Assembly: GCA_030374805.1 (NCBI GenBank)
Contig: JARGSG010000220.1
Coordinates: 42,220-106,219 of the forward strand
Length of the DNA: 64,000 nt
Source: Gracilaria gracilis
Taxonomy: Eukaryota > Rhodophyta > Florideophyceae > Gracilariales > Gracilariaceae
Reading direction: 5' to 3'
In this document: piece after piece, positions 1-11,250 of the stretch
Layout of the letters: each line of letters opens with the position of its first letter
Position numbering within the stretch: the first letter of the stretch is position 1
Position numbers and translations under genes: made by a program
The notes under the pieces: generated by a model
Database searches by the model: none
Seen by the model: only the letters and a program-made list of their open reading frames with translations
Told to the model about the DNA's origin: nothing

Positions 1-6
1 CCCTGT

Positions 7-837
7 TTAAATCATGTCACGAACTTGGTTGTCTTCGGTACACCGTTTGTTCAGATATTCAATTACATCTGAGTATTCGTCCAATAGAGCATGCGCGCCG
101 CTGACTAAGTCAGTTGCCTTGCGACGAACGGTATTAGCGTTGTCGGAGGGTTGCGACAGGGCTCCATCGGCGTTGAATAGATCCGTAAACTTGACGAAGA
201 ACTCCAACATAGAGGCGTGTGACTTCTTCGTTATGGACAGTTCAGGTTCTGATTGATCCTTCCAGCGAGCTTAAGCAAGGGCTACGAGCTGCAGCTTTGC
301 GTTTCTCAATGTCTCCTCACTCAACATTGAGTTGCTAAGAAGAGTAATGGCCAGAACCTCACTTACTTGTGACGAAGTAGAAAGACCAATATAAATTTGG
401 TGATCGGCGGCAAGGCCTCGAAAACGAGATACGAAAGCATTCAGGTCTTTATTACGCCAACGACGGCACTGGGTGACATTCGTTAAAGAGGAAATAAGAA
501 GATTAAAGACGGCAATCGGGCGATCGACAGCGATAAGTTTAACAATTTCTTTGACCGCTTGGATTTGGTTTTCCTGCCTAAAATCAATGAGCTGTTTAGC
601 TTCAGCTTCATCGACAATTGAATTTTGTTCTCTTGGTAGGCCCCGGTCGTAAAAATGCCTTGTGAGGGTAGGGGAAACAGTTTTGTGAAGTTGGTACGTT
701 CTCTTTTTGGCGGCTGCCTGGATTGTTTCTGCCCAGCGAGAAACATATCTTCGGTATTCCTGGAAGTCTCCTTCGGGGTTGAACACGGGAGGATCAGTAG
801 GGGCAAAAGGTTTAGAAGACCTCTGCACTGGGCCCAT
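7..837 (-). pseudogene. Gag-like retrotransposon protein, one internal stop
   Basis: One reading frame runs from 837 down to 7 with a single TAA near 271, so two open blocks (188 and 67 codons) are one broken protein of about 277 residues. It is hydrophilic and helical. It opens with a P-x-F-N-P-E-G-D-F-x-E-Y-x-R-Y segment, and its middle reads N-A-F-V-S-R-F-R-G-L-A-A-D-H followed by V-L-A-I-T-L-L-S-N. That style is known from gag proteins of some copia-type elements. No zinc knuckle, protease or polymerase is visible; the 3' part would lie beyond the left edge. The assignment to a retroelement is inference from composition and the Copia-A element next door. A host protein cannot be excluded. 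Confidence 0.45.
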
Positions 838-1435
838 AAATAAGACGACTGGCTACATCGCGTGTAGGAAGAAGTTTCTCGCTTGCTCTGGCGAAAGCAA
901 AAGGAACAGGGAAGAAAGAGAGTCAGGTACAGGCTCGTCGCTCTGGCTGCTCCTCTCCGGGCCTGCCTTCATGGGGCAAGCAGGCCCATTTATTGTAGAG
1001 TGGTTCGAGGTGGGCCTCGAGGCTCAGATCTCCGCGAGTTCAGTGGGAGGTGCTGCGGCAGAGCTGGTGCTGGGACAGCGAGGTGCCAGCAGAGGATCAG
1101 CGGAGAGAGTGCCACGTTTGCGGACTGCCGCAATGTAAGCTCCGGGGTTGAACCCTAAAACAACTAATCACGCTGACCATGTCTCTCCAAAGTCTCTGGG
1201 TGCTTTCAAGACCTTGGGCAAAAGACGTCCCAAGCTCGGTCACACATACGGTGTTATAATAACCGCGACCATCTAAAATGTGGTGAACTGGGTGGAAAGG
1301 GAGGCAAGACTGGGGTTCGCACCACGAACCCCCGGGGCACACAAAAAGCAAACGAAGGCGGCTGACAGCTACAGCTCACAGCGTCACACAGAACAAACAT
1401 ACAGGAGGTATTATGTTGTCGGGTTGTCCACGCTG
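838..1435. other. Non-coding stretch between gag-like pseudogene and Copia-A
   Basis: No convincing gene is seen. Short open frames on both strands overlap each other and look random. By position it should be the leader and LTR remnant of the element encoding the gag-like protein, but I could not find a paired LTR or target duplication to define its ends. Confidence 0.4.
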
Positions 1436-1631
1436 TGTAGGGAACGAAGTAGTCGGGAGAAAGTCTGTGCACACTTGACCGCCGGCGGGCACTCCGCCGC
1501 GCCGAACGGTCCCACAATTTATTTGGCCAGTGCACGCCACCGCCGCATTGCTGTGTTCGCAGTGGGGCACGGCGCATAGAATGACGTGTGTGTGGCACTC
1601 TCGCCTTGCACGAGGCCGACGGCTGTCAACA
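1436..1631 (-). repeat. Copia-A 3' LTR
   Basis: On the plus strand it begins TGTAGGGAAC and ends GCTGTCAACA (TG...CA ends), 196 bp. The first ~119 bp repeat at 7621-7739. The same LTR family appears at 11046-11250, 28278-28482 and 34402-34607. The adjoining interior sequence is the element's polypurine tract. Confidence 0.88.
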
Positions 1632-2119
1632 CCGTCCCTCAAGGCGAAGCGACTAATCTTCCTACACCACTATAGAGGTCTCATTTTTGAGCCCTAACAG
1701 CACAACAAAATCAATAAGTTCATGACCACGCAGACCGAAAAGCAGGCCCGTAGACAGTATTTCTCAAAGAATGTCTCTTCCTCTGCCACATGTTTCAGAG
1801 GCAGAAGGCGTGGTGCAATACATGAAAAACAAAAACAACAAACACAATAGTTATACAGTCACACATTCGGCCTCAGCATTCAATGCCGTTTGCACTTCAA
1901 TGTTCACACCAGTGAACTCCAAACCCAAGTATCATGCCGAAACCCTGTGGGAAAAAAGGCAAGTACTTTTTTGGGAAGATGGAGAAGGATTGTACACCAT
2001 ACATAATAAACATAATCAAATCACAAAGAGTAACCCTATGGAACAAAACCAATATCAAAACAAAAGAAACCTAATCAAAAACAGTTAGTGCAGTAGTTAG
2101 TTTCTCCCAACAATTCTTC
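1632..2119 (-). other. Copia-A 3' untranslated region
   Basis: AT-rich sequence between the end of the RNase H coding remnant and the 3' LTR. The equivalent stretches are 11251-11724 in Copia-B and 33927-34401 in Copia-C, with recognisable sequence similarity. No gene is seen. Confidence 0.7.
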
Positions 2120-4035
2120 TTAGAACGAGTCAAGGTACATCAAGCTGACCATTCTCCTCACATCCGGGAGAGACGCACACTTCGTCAGTATGTCAGCGAT
2201 CATTAGACTCCTTGGAAGGCGTTACAGTTTAACAAACTTCTTATGATGGAGGTCTCGAACGTGGTGCATCTTCAAGTCAATATGTTCGTTTCCACCAGAG
2301 ATCTGTGGACTCGTTGTCAACGAAAGCGCAGACGAGCTATCATTCAGAATCTTTGTGGCCTCGAACTATAGATCTTTGCTCCAAGGCTGAATGTGTGCGA
2401 ATTCAAAGGACATTTTTCTTACCCAAGATAAATCCTTTGCACAAGTAGAAAGTGCAATGTACTCAGCTTCCGCAGAAGAGAGTGCAATGACAGTTTGTCG
2501 CTTCGATTTCCACATGATTGGTGCGTCGTTGATGACGATTACGTACCCGGTTGTTGACCTTCGAGTCTCAACACATCCCCCCAATCGGCGCCAGCGTACG
2601 CACGAAGTGAGGCATGAGACACAGAACGATTGGCTGGGAAATGAAGTCCGTATTCCATTGTTCCCGCTAAATACCTGAACAACCGTTTGAGCAGCAACAA
2701 GTGTCGCTTACATGGGTTGTGTAGATGCTTTGCAAGAGCCGAGATGGGAAACGCAAGATCAGGTCTTGTGGAGATGGAGATGTAGAGTAGAGCTCCAATT
2801 CCAGACCTATAACTCGCGTGGTCATCAGCGGAGAGAACAATGACTCCATTACCAGTTGGAAGAAAGTTGGTTGCAGCAGGGAGAGGAGATCCAACAGCAT
2901 TGAAGTGCTGCATGTTAAACTTCTTTAGAACCTGCAGAGCATACCCATACTGACTTACCTTAATTCCTGAGGGTGATCTCTGAATACTTCAGGCGATAAA
3001 TGATTTCAGCTCTCCATAGAGTTTCACATCGAAGGTTGCTGCCAGCTTCTGCTTGAAACCGTTGAGTAGCTTCATGTTATTTGCTGCAAAGGCGCAGTCG
3101 TCAACTATGACAGCCAAGATAACGAAGCTGTGATGCTCGCGGAACATGAAAACGCGAGAGTCCAGAGCGGAGTGGACAAAGTTCCATGAGGGTGAAGTGT
3201 CAGAGAAGAGAGAGCCCCATATTATCCCGGCTTGTACAGCACCGTACAAGGAGTTGAGAAGTCGGCAGATGTGGACGGGCTTCTCGATAATGCCTGAAGA
3301 GTCCGCGGGTTGTTTCATGATGATGGGAACATCCAGTTTGTTATACAAATAGGCGTTGGGGATGTCTGCTCCTTCCAGGAAAAGGTTATGCGCAGCGGCA
3401 AAGGAGAGAAGGATACGCAGGGCTTCATGACAAGCCACAGGATCGTAAGTGTTGAACGAATCGAAGTCGATGAAGGGCTTTTGCTTGTCTCCCCGTAGAC
3501 AACAGCGTGCCTTCTTCAAGAACTTCTTTCCGATTCTATCCAACATTTTCTCTTGAAACACCCAAGTGTAAGGCACAGGTTTCATCCAGGACTCCCTGGG
3601 GATGAGTTCCCAAGTGTTTCGACGAATGAATGCATTCATCTCGCGGCCGATGGCCTAAGACCAACCTGGATCCTTGCACGCTTTCTTAAAACTACTAGGA
3701 ACTGCGGCGTCATTTACAGTCTTTTTCGACACCCAAACACTGGGAAAGTTATGCGTGATTGTAGTCAACGCCTTTAACAATTGGTCTTCCAAGTCGGGAC
3801 GATCACTGGTCTGATCGACGGGTTCCATGTCCTCCGTCTGCTGTTGACGAGTTATCCCTTCTAGGAGGGTGGAGACGTTGGGAAGTGGCGATGAGTTGAA
3901 GGGCTTGAAGCCCAGGATACGGCAAGTGACGACCGAGATCTTCTCCGGCACGAACAAACGGACAAGTATGTTGTCGCTTTGCATGCCGACAAAGTGCGCG
4001 AGGACGGAACGAGGGAGGAACTTCTTGTTTGCCAC
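2120..4035 (-). pseudogene. Copia-A reverse transcriptase and RNase H (broken)
   Basis: Blocks at 3655-4035, 2989-3639, 2539-2913 and 2366-2584 align in order with the uninterrupted parts of Copia-B and Copia-C. They hold the integrase-RT linker (V-W-V-S-K-K-T), RT (W-E-L-I-P-R-E-S, A-R-C-C-L-R-G-D-K-Q, and I-V-D-D as the catalytic box in place of the usual Y-V-D-D) and RNase H (T-T-G-Y-V-I-V, A-L-S-S-A-E-A-E-Y-I-A-L). The blocks are separated by frameshifts. The last ~75 codons before the stop at 2120 are heavily degraded but still end with the family's L-D-S-F terminus. No functional product is expected. Confidence 0.88.
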
Positions 4036-4116
4036 GGTCTTGGACCGGTAGACGAAGGCATAGCCAGGCTGTCCAAAGCTAGGAATGTGAGAGAAGTCAA
4101 TGTTAGTACTTGGGTC

Positions 4117-5301
4117 CTATTCCAGAATAGGAATCCGTCCCTGTATCCTAGAAGATGGGACCCGGTTCCTGAGCCAGTTCGCTTGGTTCATTTCCTCTGC
4201 CCAGAAAGCAGTGGGCAGCTTGCTCGCAAAGAGAAGCACGCGAGCTCTAGTCCAGTGTTTTCGAATAAGTCTCTCAGCAGCGCCATTAGACTCAGAGGCG
4301 TAAGCCGGAGAGTAATCCCGAACTACGCCATGATTAAAGCAGAACGTTTCCAACTCGTTGCTCTTATGTTCGCCGGACCCGTCCAGGCGAGCATTATTCA
4401 AGCGAACCGAGTGGTTCAGCTCCAGCTCCGATCGGTGTTTGTACCAATCCAGGTGCTTGAGAACACTATCATCTGTCTTGTCTTTCAGGAAGAAGACATC
4501 CGACTTTGAAGTATAATCGTCGAGAATGGCCATTGCATAGATTGCGCCAGAGAGCGAAGGCGAGGTTTTTCCTGACACATTCATGTGTATAAGCTCCAAC
4601 GGAATGGAGGAGGAGACGGATCGCAGTCTGGCTATGAGCGGGTTGCGTTTCATCTTGCCAGTGAGGCACGGGACGCAGGTCAAAGATTCTAGGATGGACC
4701 GTTGGAAGTAAGGAACGGAGTCCAAGGCCTTCGAGAGATCCTGATACCTACCCGGGTGAAGATGACCAGAACGTCCGTGCCAGTCCAAAGCTAACTCATG
4801 CTTGGTGTTTCCAGCATTTACCACCATGACCGGCTTGTCGGTGTCGGACAGGTTCATGATGAAAAGGCCCTGCTTGATCTCCGTTTCCCATATGACTTCG
4901 GAGTTACGTTTGGGGTCCATTGTGAAGCAGCCATCGAATGGCCGCAAGGTTGAGGTGAACAAAACCATGAAGTCCACGCTGAAGACACCGACTGATAATA
5001 TGTTGGACTCGAACGCCGGAGCGTGGTATGCTTCGATGATCGTGCCCTTGTTCAATGGTATCCAGACGTGACCCTTTCCAACAAGACGAGCGGTTCCTGA
5101 GGCAGCTTGCACAAGCTCAATCTCGATGCGCTCGTAGCGGATGAATGCTTTGCGCGAGTGGAAGAAGTGGTGCGTAGCTCCAGAATCGATGTAGGCCGAG
5201 TCCACCTTAGAATGAGAGAGAAGAGCGATGTTGCTCTTGAATTTTGCCATGTTACAGTTAAAGCCAGGCGAGGAAGGCGGATCATCACGCCTTTGCACCA
5301 C
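4117..5301 (-). pseudogene. Copia-A protease and integrase
   Basis: A 394-codon block holding the aspartic protease motif D-S-G-A-T-H-H-F-F near its start. The integrase zinc finger follows (W-H-G-R-S-G-H-L-H-P, then C-V-P-C), then the integrase core. The first catalytic Asp, H-M-D-L-S-G in Copia-B and Copia-C, is H-M-N-V-S-G here, so D has become N. The second Asp (R-L-D-G-S-G-E-H) and the Glu (N-G-A-A-E-R-L) remain. Loss of the first carboxylate should abolish strand transfer. Frameshifts separate it from gag and RT. Confidence 0.9.
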
Positions 5302-5498
5302 ATACGCTTGAGGGTTGGAGTTACGACTGCCATTTCCATCCCCCCCTGGTGCAAAGCCTCAGTTTCAGTTGGACTGACGTTGTCCATTATGGTGAGAGCC
5401 ATGTTGGCGACTCGAACCACTGCTGTTACGATCGGACGATTTTCGCCGTTTGAAGTCCGTCGGCTGTCGTTGTTGCCAGATTCTTCTCGTTTGCGTTT

Positions 5499-6276
5499 CT
5501 ACCAGTCCCTCGCGTAATGACCACGACGACTGCAACAATAGAAGTCGTCATCGTGGCGGCTTTTGGTAGCCGAAGACTTATTTCCACGGGTTCGGCGTTT
5601 GCGACCATACTTGGTTGCCATGTGCGCCTTCGGTTGAGTGGTAGGCGTAGAGGAAGGAGTGGAGGTTGCCGGGTTGTTCGGGTTTTTACGGCGGGCTACT
5701 TCAGCTTCTACTGCGTTCACAATTGAGTCGAACCCAGCGTCAGTTAAAGTTCGACATCATGGCCAAAGGTGCAAATGAGTTGGGGAGACTTCGAATGAGC
5801 TTGGAGACTTTGTCTTTCTCCGACAACTCTTCATCGAAAGTCGCAAGCTCCCCAACGATTTCCAGGAACTCAGAAACGTGTTTGTTCCAGTCCTCATGAT
5901 CCTTGTAGACCAGACTGTCAAGTCGATGACGAATGTTCTGCACATCTTGCGCGTTGGAGGTGGTGTACACGCGCTGCAGTTCATCCCAGAGATCTTTGGC
6001 CGTTTGGTCATCATCGTCGACAAACGTTCGAGCGAGAAAAAGCGGAGGGTCACCGAGGCAGAGAGTGATGGTACTCTTCGCCTTCACACACTTCTCGAAC
6101 CAAGATCTCATTGCCCGATTGTTTGGATTGAACCCTTCCGGGCGAGGGTCCAGTCCAGTCAGAAATGCGTCGTCTCGACAGAGGTAGGCCAAGAGACGAC
6201 GACGCCAGAGGATGTAGTCGGTCGGGACCCTAAGCTTCGGGAGCTTAACTAGGAGACCCTCTTGGGAACTCGACAT
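5499..6276 (-). pseudogene. Copia-A Gag
   Basis: ATG at 6276 opens the same Gag start as Copia-C (29767): S-x-x-x-E-G-L-L, then P-T-D-Y-I-L-W-R-R-R-L-L-A-Y-L. The frame is intact to about 5745, where a 1-nt indel shifts it. The correct reading continues to 5499 through A-V-E-A-E-V-A-R-R-K-N-P-N-N-P and a basic region to the zinc knuckle. There the first Cys is Phe and the last is Trp, so the CCHC knuckle is destroyed. Confidence 0.88.
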
Positions 6277-7620
6277 CGTATCGAACGGGGAGTAACAGGG
6301 TTGAGGGATTGATCAACTTTCTTGCACGGGAAAAGATTCCGCGACCTACGAGGTAGAGAGGTTTTGTTCTTCTTCAACTTCCAATTCTTCTTCAACTTCA
6401 ACTTCTGGTTAGTAACTTGTGAGGTGACCCTAGCCCAACCCAGGGAGCTAGGCGATCGATAGGTCCCCGCAATTAAGCAGTTTACCCCGCACCACAACAA
6501 TCCGACCTTTTGAAGGATCTTCCCACACCCGTGTACCGGACAGTACTTCACTTCTGAGAAAAACAAAAGACGAGAAACGATAATGCGACGGAGAAAACAC
6601 GTTAATCGTAGGAGCAGCTAGATGCCGCAAGAAAACCACCTATGCGTAGTGCGAGGGGATGCGCAGTAGTACGAGGAGACGGACGACCGAAGCGTGAACG
6701 AGAGGCTGGCGCGATTGTCGAAGATAATCCCAGTAGAACAAGTTTCGGTGCCCAGGTCAGTTCATTAGCAGGCAATCCTTCCAATTTCATAACGGTAGTT
6801 GTGTGGTTCTGATGGGAAACGAAATTGAGAGGCCGGGCGCACATCCGTAATAATAGTGTTGCGTAGTATTGACAGAAGAATTATAAGTTGTTACGAGAGA
6901 TTTGTGCAGGAGAATCCACAATCGATGTAAATTGAAAGACAAAATGTCGGAGAAAACGCCTGTATGAAGTTCCAACCGGTGCGGCATGAGACGTTACAAA
7001 CACATAAGACGCATGAATTGAGATGTCTCACGCAAGTCCTAATAAAGTGCAAGAAGCAATGTTGTAGAAAAGACAATGAACGGCCAGTGTTTCCGGTTGA
7101 AGGCTCTAAACCCAGGCATTCCAAATTGTATAGTACGATGCAAAAGCCATGAACGGTGTGGTGCTTTTCGGGAGTGTCCTATGCGCGGCGCAACTTCCAG
7201 ACACACGAGATGTGTGTGCGTGGGCAGGGACGAGCAAGGGCTGAACCCAAGTCGTCCCACCTCTGCTGGGAGCGCACGCGCAAAAACCGCAGCTCGCTTG
7301 CGCGCGATTGTAGTCGCGGCGTGCCGCGGAGAAAAGAAGTATCACCAGCCCTGAGAGGAAACGGAAGCAGTAGGCCCATCATGAGAGCGGGCGTTGCGCG
7401 CGAGCCGGGAGTGAACGAAGAAGAGCGCGAGCAATAAACGTAGGAGGCACCAAAGAGTGTTTTTTTCCAAATCTGTAGTTAGGGGCCGGCCCCACCCGCT
7501 CAATAAATCGGTGGACCAGCAACGCCAACAAGTCCGAATGCCAAGGTGGGAGTGGACGGAGAGCGCGCGAGGGGCGCGCGGCGGCCTGGGGCGGTGGAAG
7601 CCCAGGTCGCGATGCTACCA
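6277..7620 (-). other. Copia-A 5' leader with primer-binding site
   Basis: About 1.34 kb between the 5' LTR and the gag ATG, matching the 1.28-kb leader of Copia-C. The primer site at 7609-7620 reads TGGTAGCATCGC on the minus strand, starting with TGG as expected for pairing to a tRNA 3' CCA end. A purine-rich tract (polypyrimidine on plus, about 6361-6412) lies just before gag, as in Copia-C. Open frames here are random. Confidence 0.75.
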
Positions 7621-7739
7621 TGTAGGGAACGAGGTAGTCGGGAGAAGTTCTGTGCACACTTGACCGCCAGCGAGCACTCCGCCGCGCCGAACGGTCGCAC
7701 AATTTATTTGGCCAGTGCACGCCAACGCCGCATTGCTGG
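7621..7739 (-). repeat. Copia-A 5' LTR, truncated
   Basis: 119 bp matching the inner part of the 3' LTR at 1436. Similarity stops abruptly after GCATTGCTG, where the 3' LTR continues another 77 bp. The element has lost its true outer end here by deletion or recombination. Confidence 0.85.
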
Positions 7740-8289
7740 AGATAGAGGGAAATTCTGAAAGCTCACGGGTTTGAGCTTTCGCTTGATGTATTTGCAATAC
7801 TTTTTTAAATAGATCTTGGGTTTCCTTTGTGCAGAAGGACGTTCTGTATATTTCATGCATGATATTAAACTGCGATGCTTGTATGCCTCCATAAATGACG
7901 AAGTATTAGAAAACAAATTTTCAATGAATCAGGAGCCAATTCTTTCACGTTTTAACAAGGCTGCCATAAGCTTCAATTATACCTTCAGCAGAACCACAAA
8001 CATACAGAATAATACCAGTTACGATTCAGTGGATGATCCAGTAAAACTACTCACGTAGCTATAAAGCAGTTTTAAAGCTCAATGTGTACTAGTTGATGTG
8101 CATTTAAAACATAAATCCTTGAAACATATTCAAATCTCAAATACTCCGAGACGATCCTTCACAAATGTAAAACAACAAACATTCTATAATAACAGTAGGT
8201 TTCAGCAGTTTAATTATTGGCATACTAAACTGCAGTTTATAAGATATTGGACTTCTACATAATATAAATTAGAAAAAGATGTTTACTTC
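7740..8289. other. AT-rich spacer
   Basis: No supported gene. Two small overlapping open frames (7816-8058 + and 7704-7916 -) have low-complexity AT-rich codons and no recognisable features. Confidence 0.5.
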
Positions 8290-9255
8290 TTTAGTGTTCT
8301 TCGAAATCTTGATTGTCTTTTTGAATTGCATAAGAATCGACGAAGGCGACGAGGTCAATATAAACGACTTTGGAATCACAGTCTTTCCATCCTAGGTTAT
8401 GCTTCTCCTCTATGTGCGTCTGTACTGGAAAAGGTAGAGGAATTCGAGCATGGGAACATACCTCAGCTTCGTAGGACCCACGTAAATCCTTCAAAGACTT
8501 CTCAAAACTCACTATTTTGGGATGATATGTCTCCAATCTGTTTAGCTTAGATCGCAGCCACTTTTTGTACAGTAAACTGGTGTTGCTCATCACCTCAGGC
8601 CATAATACTTACAAGAAAATAAATTCTCCGCCATGCTCGACATGGACGGAGAACTGCCCCGAACAAATCCGAGAAGGCAGTAGGATTGCTATCGTGATTC
8701 TCTTCGTCATTCTCACAGGTTCTTTCCACACCAAGAGCAAGTAAATCGGCTTGAGGGACTGAGGAGCTGACAAAAGCTCCTCTCCATACGGAGAATCTTT
8801 TCTACTGCTACAATCTTCTGAATCCTCTTGTATCACATCTGTCAACTTTTGACGTTTTCGCGTGGGTGAGAACGCATCTGCAGCGCATTTTTTGTTCAAA
8901 TTCACAGAGTTATCTTAAGCACAGTGATGGGCGAGTTAGGAGAAGTTCAGGATCATTTTCAAAAAGGAAAGAAACTTAGCCTTGCTCACGTCTTACGAAA
9001 ATGATTTGCGAAGGTTGTTGAAGCATGTTCGAAAATTGTTGAGCTAATGTTGCTGAAAAAGTGATTCTGATTCCCAGACTGCTTTAACGCTCTCTTCGCC
9101 AGTGATTCATTGTTCTCAAACTTAGAACGGAGGAGTTTGACTGCGTCAGAAGTCCTTGTCAAACGCAATGGCATCTTAGGCGTTGGAATGAGGTGGACAT
9201 GGGCTATATTTTCTCTGACACTTTGGAAATGTGAGGTTAAGTAGGACAGAATCAT
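8290..9255 (-). pseudogene. Possible broken or intron-containing host gene
   Basis: Three consecutive minus-strand blocks read like protein. First, ATG 9255 to ~9000. Second, ~8918 to ~8760, with a basic P-T-R-K-R-Q-K-L stretch like a nuclear localisation signal and an acidic Ser-rich part; it then reads on naturally in another frame to ~8630 (L-L-A-L-G-V-E-R-T-C-E-N-D-E-E). Third, ATG 8590 to 8291, helical and Lys/Glu-rich. A GTAAGA donor near 9000 and an AG near 8919 give a phase-compatible ~80-nt intron joining the first two blocks. Joining the rest needs a frame change near 8760 and another short gap. I do not recognise the family. It could be a real gene with small introns, a decayed gene, or chance. 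Confidence 0.35.
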
Positions 9256-10351
9256 TCTGGCTTAGCTATATAGGAAGGACATACGTAGCATTTATGTAAA
9301 CTTTTGCTCCCTTTCGTCATTGCACGAGCAGTAAACTCAGTATTACAGTCAGAGAGGATTTATAATTCAACTATTTTAAATGGTTGGGTACACAGTTGCT
9401 GCACAGAATTACGACAGTACAACAAAACGAGTGCAACGTATTGTTGGAGCAGGTTGGTTAGAACTGAACTGCATACGAAAGGTATTTTCTTTACGTCAAC
9501 CTGAATCTGTCAGACTGCCGTTCGCCTTCTCGTCCATAGACGAATATTAAATCACCATAGAAGCTTCACAACAAAGATAAGTAAGACATGCACTTTTCAA
9601 CAAGGTCCAATTACTTACAACAATTTTTTTAGGCAAAAATGATTACATGAACCAGCATAAGTTTGCAAAACTTATGCATAAGTTATGCTTTGATTAGAGA
9701 AGCATAGCCACCAAATCTAATAAGTCGCTAAATCTTCATGGGCTTCCTCGCGGGACCTGGCCTCCGTTGCTCTAAAACTGAGCAAAACTTCAAAGATACT
9801 ATAAGTATCTTCTGACCTGCAAAGTTTCAGAGCGTTTGATGAGCAGACGACGAAACTTTGCAAGTATAAATTTTGCTTGTTTTAGAGAAAAGCATGAAAT
9901 TTCGAAGTTTTGATGTCTAAATATTTACTTTCTTATGTCACCGTTAGCAATATTGTCGTAGGTTTTGGGATATCTACCGTCTAAACACTACAATTGCTAC
10001 TAGAACGAAAAGCAGGGAGTCTCAAGAACTGAACTTATGCCACTTTTGTTTCCCTGTTTCTTTCTCCTTGCATACGTTATGTCTGTCTTGTTCTGAAACT
10101 TTTGCCTTGCCAAGCTGGACTGCTTTCTGGCCCCCTATGAAAGTCTTAGTCGGCCATCAAGTCCACGGAATTTGTTGGATGCACTCTGTTTGGGTGAGAT
10201 TGTGGGAGATGCTGCTTTGCTGATCTGCGACGCAAATTAGGATGCTACGCTGCCAGTACGCTTTCCATTGGAGCAACACAGCTCCAAATTATCGTTATCA
10301 ATTGGTAGCAATCGGTCAACATCCCACCAATTGCCAATAAGGACGATTTTC
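9256..10351. other. Intergenic, no gene seen
   Basis: About 1.1 kb of AT-rich DNA without a credible open frame. It holds an inverted repeat AAGATACT/AGTATCTT at 9793-9811. I see no LTR, tRNA or transposase signal. Confidence 0.6.
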
Positions 10352-10466
10352 CTTATATCTACTATTGTAGACATAAGAATTTAAACCACCTGGCACTCCG
10401 TCGACCAATTGGTTTTACTGTCACCCAATCAGGTTTAAATCTTATGTCTACATATGTAGACATAAG
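10352..10466. repeat. Nested palindromes (foldback structure)
   Basis: 10441-10466 is a perfect 26-bp palindrome (CTTATGTCTACAT and its complement). 10352-10377 is a near-perfect copy of it. Just inside them, ATTTAAACC (near 10380) and GGTTTAAAT (10432-10440) are complementary, so the whole 115 bp forms an inverted repeat whose arms are themselves palindromic. A small foldback or MITE-like element, or a cruciform site, is possible. Confidence 0.7.
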
Positions 10467-10487
10467 ATTTCAGTTCTTAAAAGGTTA

Positions 10488-10974
10488 CCTCGAAAGAAAG
10501 GAAGAATTACGGTAGACATTTGACTAAGGCTGACATGTGTCAATCTTTCAGAGCGTTTCAGCGGGTCCTGGTAGAGGAGATTCTCGTATCTATGCTTTGC
10601 AATAACTCATCCAAGCTCTTCTAGCTGTGGCTCAGGGGGTTCTACAGTGCCTTTCTGGAAGTGCTAGTCGGGATCCTCCGGTAAGATGACGAGAGAGATG
10701 CTGGGCTCTTTGAAATTGAACGTGGTTTGAATTCAAAGCCCTGATAGAAAAATGCGTCAATTGCGTGTAAGCACCTGGGCATCGCCCCCCGAAACTTGTA
10801 CGAAGCTCCCAAAAATGGCCAACAGCAGCCATGTTGGCCGTCTTTCCATACAAGTATTTCGCTAGTCATTTCGCTGGCGAAGTGACACTTGATCCGTTGG
10901 CATCATTGGATTTCTTTTTCTTCGGCTAACTTTTGAGTGGAGTTAGCCGGGACATGTGCCTGCACGTGTTCCAC
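10488..10974. repeat. Repeat S, copy 1
   Basis: About 487 bp with strong similarity to 27579-28085, starting CTCGAAAGAAA and ending CACGTGTTCCAC in both copies. An ~11-bp indel and scattered substitutions break any shared reading frame, so it is probably non-coding. No transposon ends are obvious. This copy lies before secreted gene 1; the other lies before secreted gene 2. Confidence 0.85.
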
Positions 10975-11045
10975 GTCGATATTGACGTGATATGTTCCTG
11001 CATGTGCGAAGTGTGTCCCATGTGCCACATACAGGTTCTACTGTC

Positions 11046-11250
11046 TGTAGCGCGCGAGCGGGGGCGAACGAGACGGAGCGAAGTGCGCGCATAGTTGACC
11101 GCTGGCGGGCAGAGCGCCGCGCCGGACGGTCACGCAATTTATTTTTCCAGTGCAACCCACGGACGCATTGCTGTGCGCCGGGTGCTGTACTGCGCACAAA
11201 TGACGTGTGTGTGGCGCTCTCGCCTTGCAAGAGTCCGACCGGTATTAACA
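11046..11250 (-). repeat. Copia-B 3' LTR
   Basis: 205 bp on plus from TGTAGCGCGC to GGTATTAACA, homologous along its length to both Copia-C LTRs in reverse orientation. The 5' LTR is missing, so age and target duplication cannot be assessed. Confidence 0.88.

Larger units (their letters stand above)
1436..7739 (-). mobile_element. Copia-A: decayed Ty1/copia element
   Basis: Minus-strand Ty1/copia element in the order 5' LTR fragment (7621-7739), leader, gag, protease, integrase, RT, RNase H, 3' LTR (1436-1631). It belongs to the same family as Copia-B and Copia-C by LTR, primer site, polypurine tract and protein sequence. The primer site TGGTAGCATCGC (complement of 7609-7620) directly abuts the 5' LTR, and the polypurine tract CCTTGAGGGACGG abuts the 3' LTR. 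The coding region has several frameshifts and stops. The 5' LTR lacks its outer ~77 bp, cut at 7739, so no target duplication can be tested. Confidence 0.9.

Noticed and set aside
1130-1160. tRNA-like T-arm (GGGGTTGAACCC)
   Set aside because: Short hairpin only; no cloverleaf, acceptor stem or anticodon arm could be formed around it.
7039-7720. Overlapping GC-rich open frames on both strands in the Copia-A leader
   Set aside because: They arise from low-stop GC-rich sequence inside a conserved retroelement leader; no motif or conservation in Copia-C.
10632-10869. Protein-coding gene in repeat S
   Set aside because: The two copies differ by an indel that shifts the frame, and no reading is conserved.
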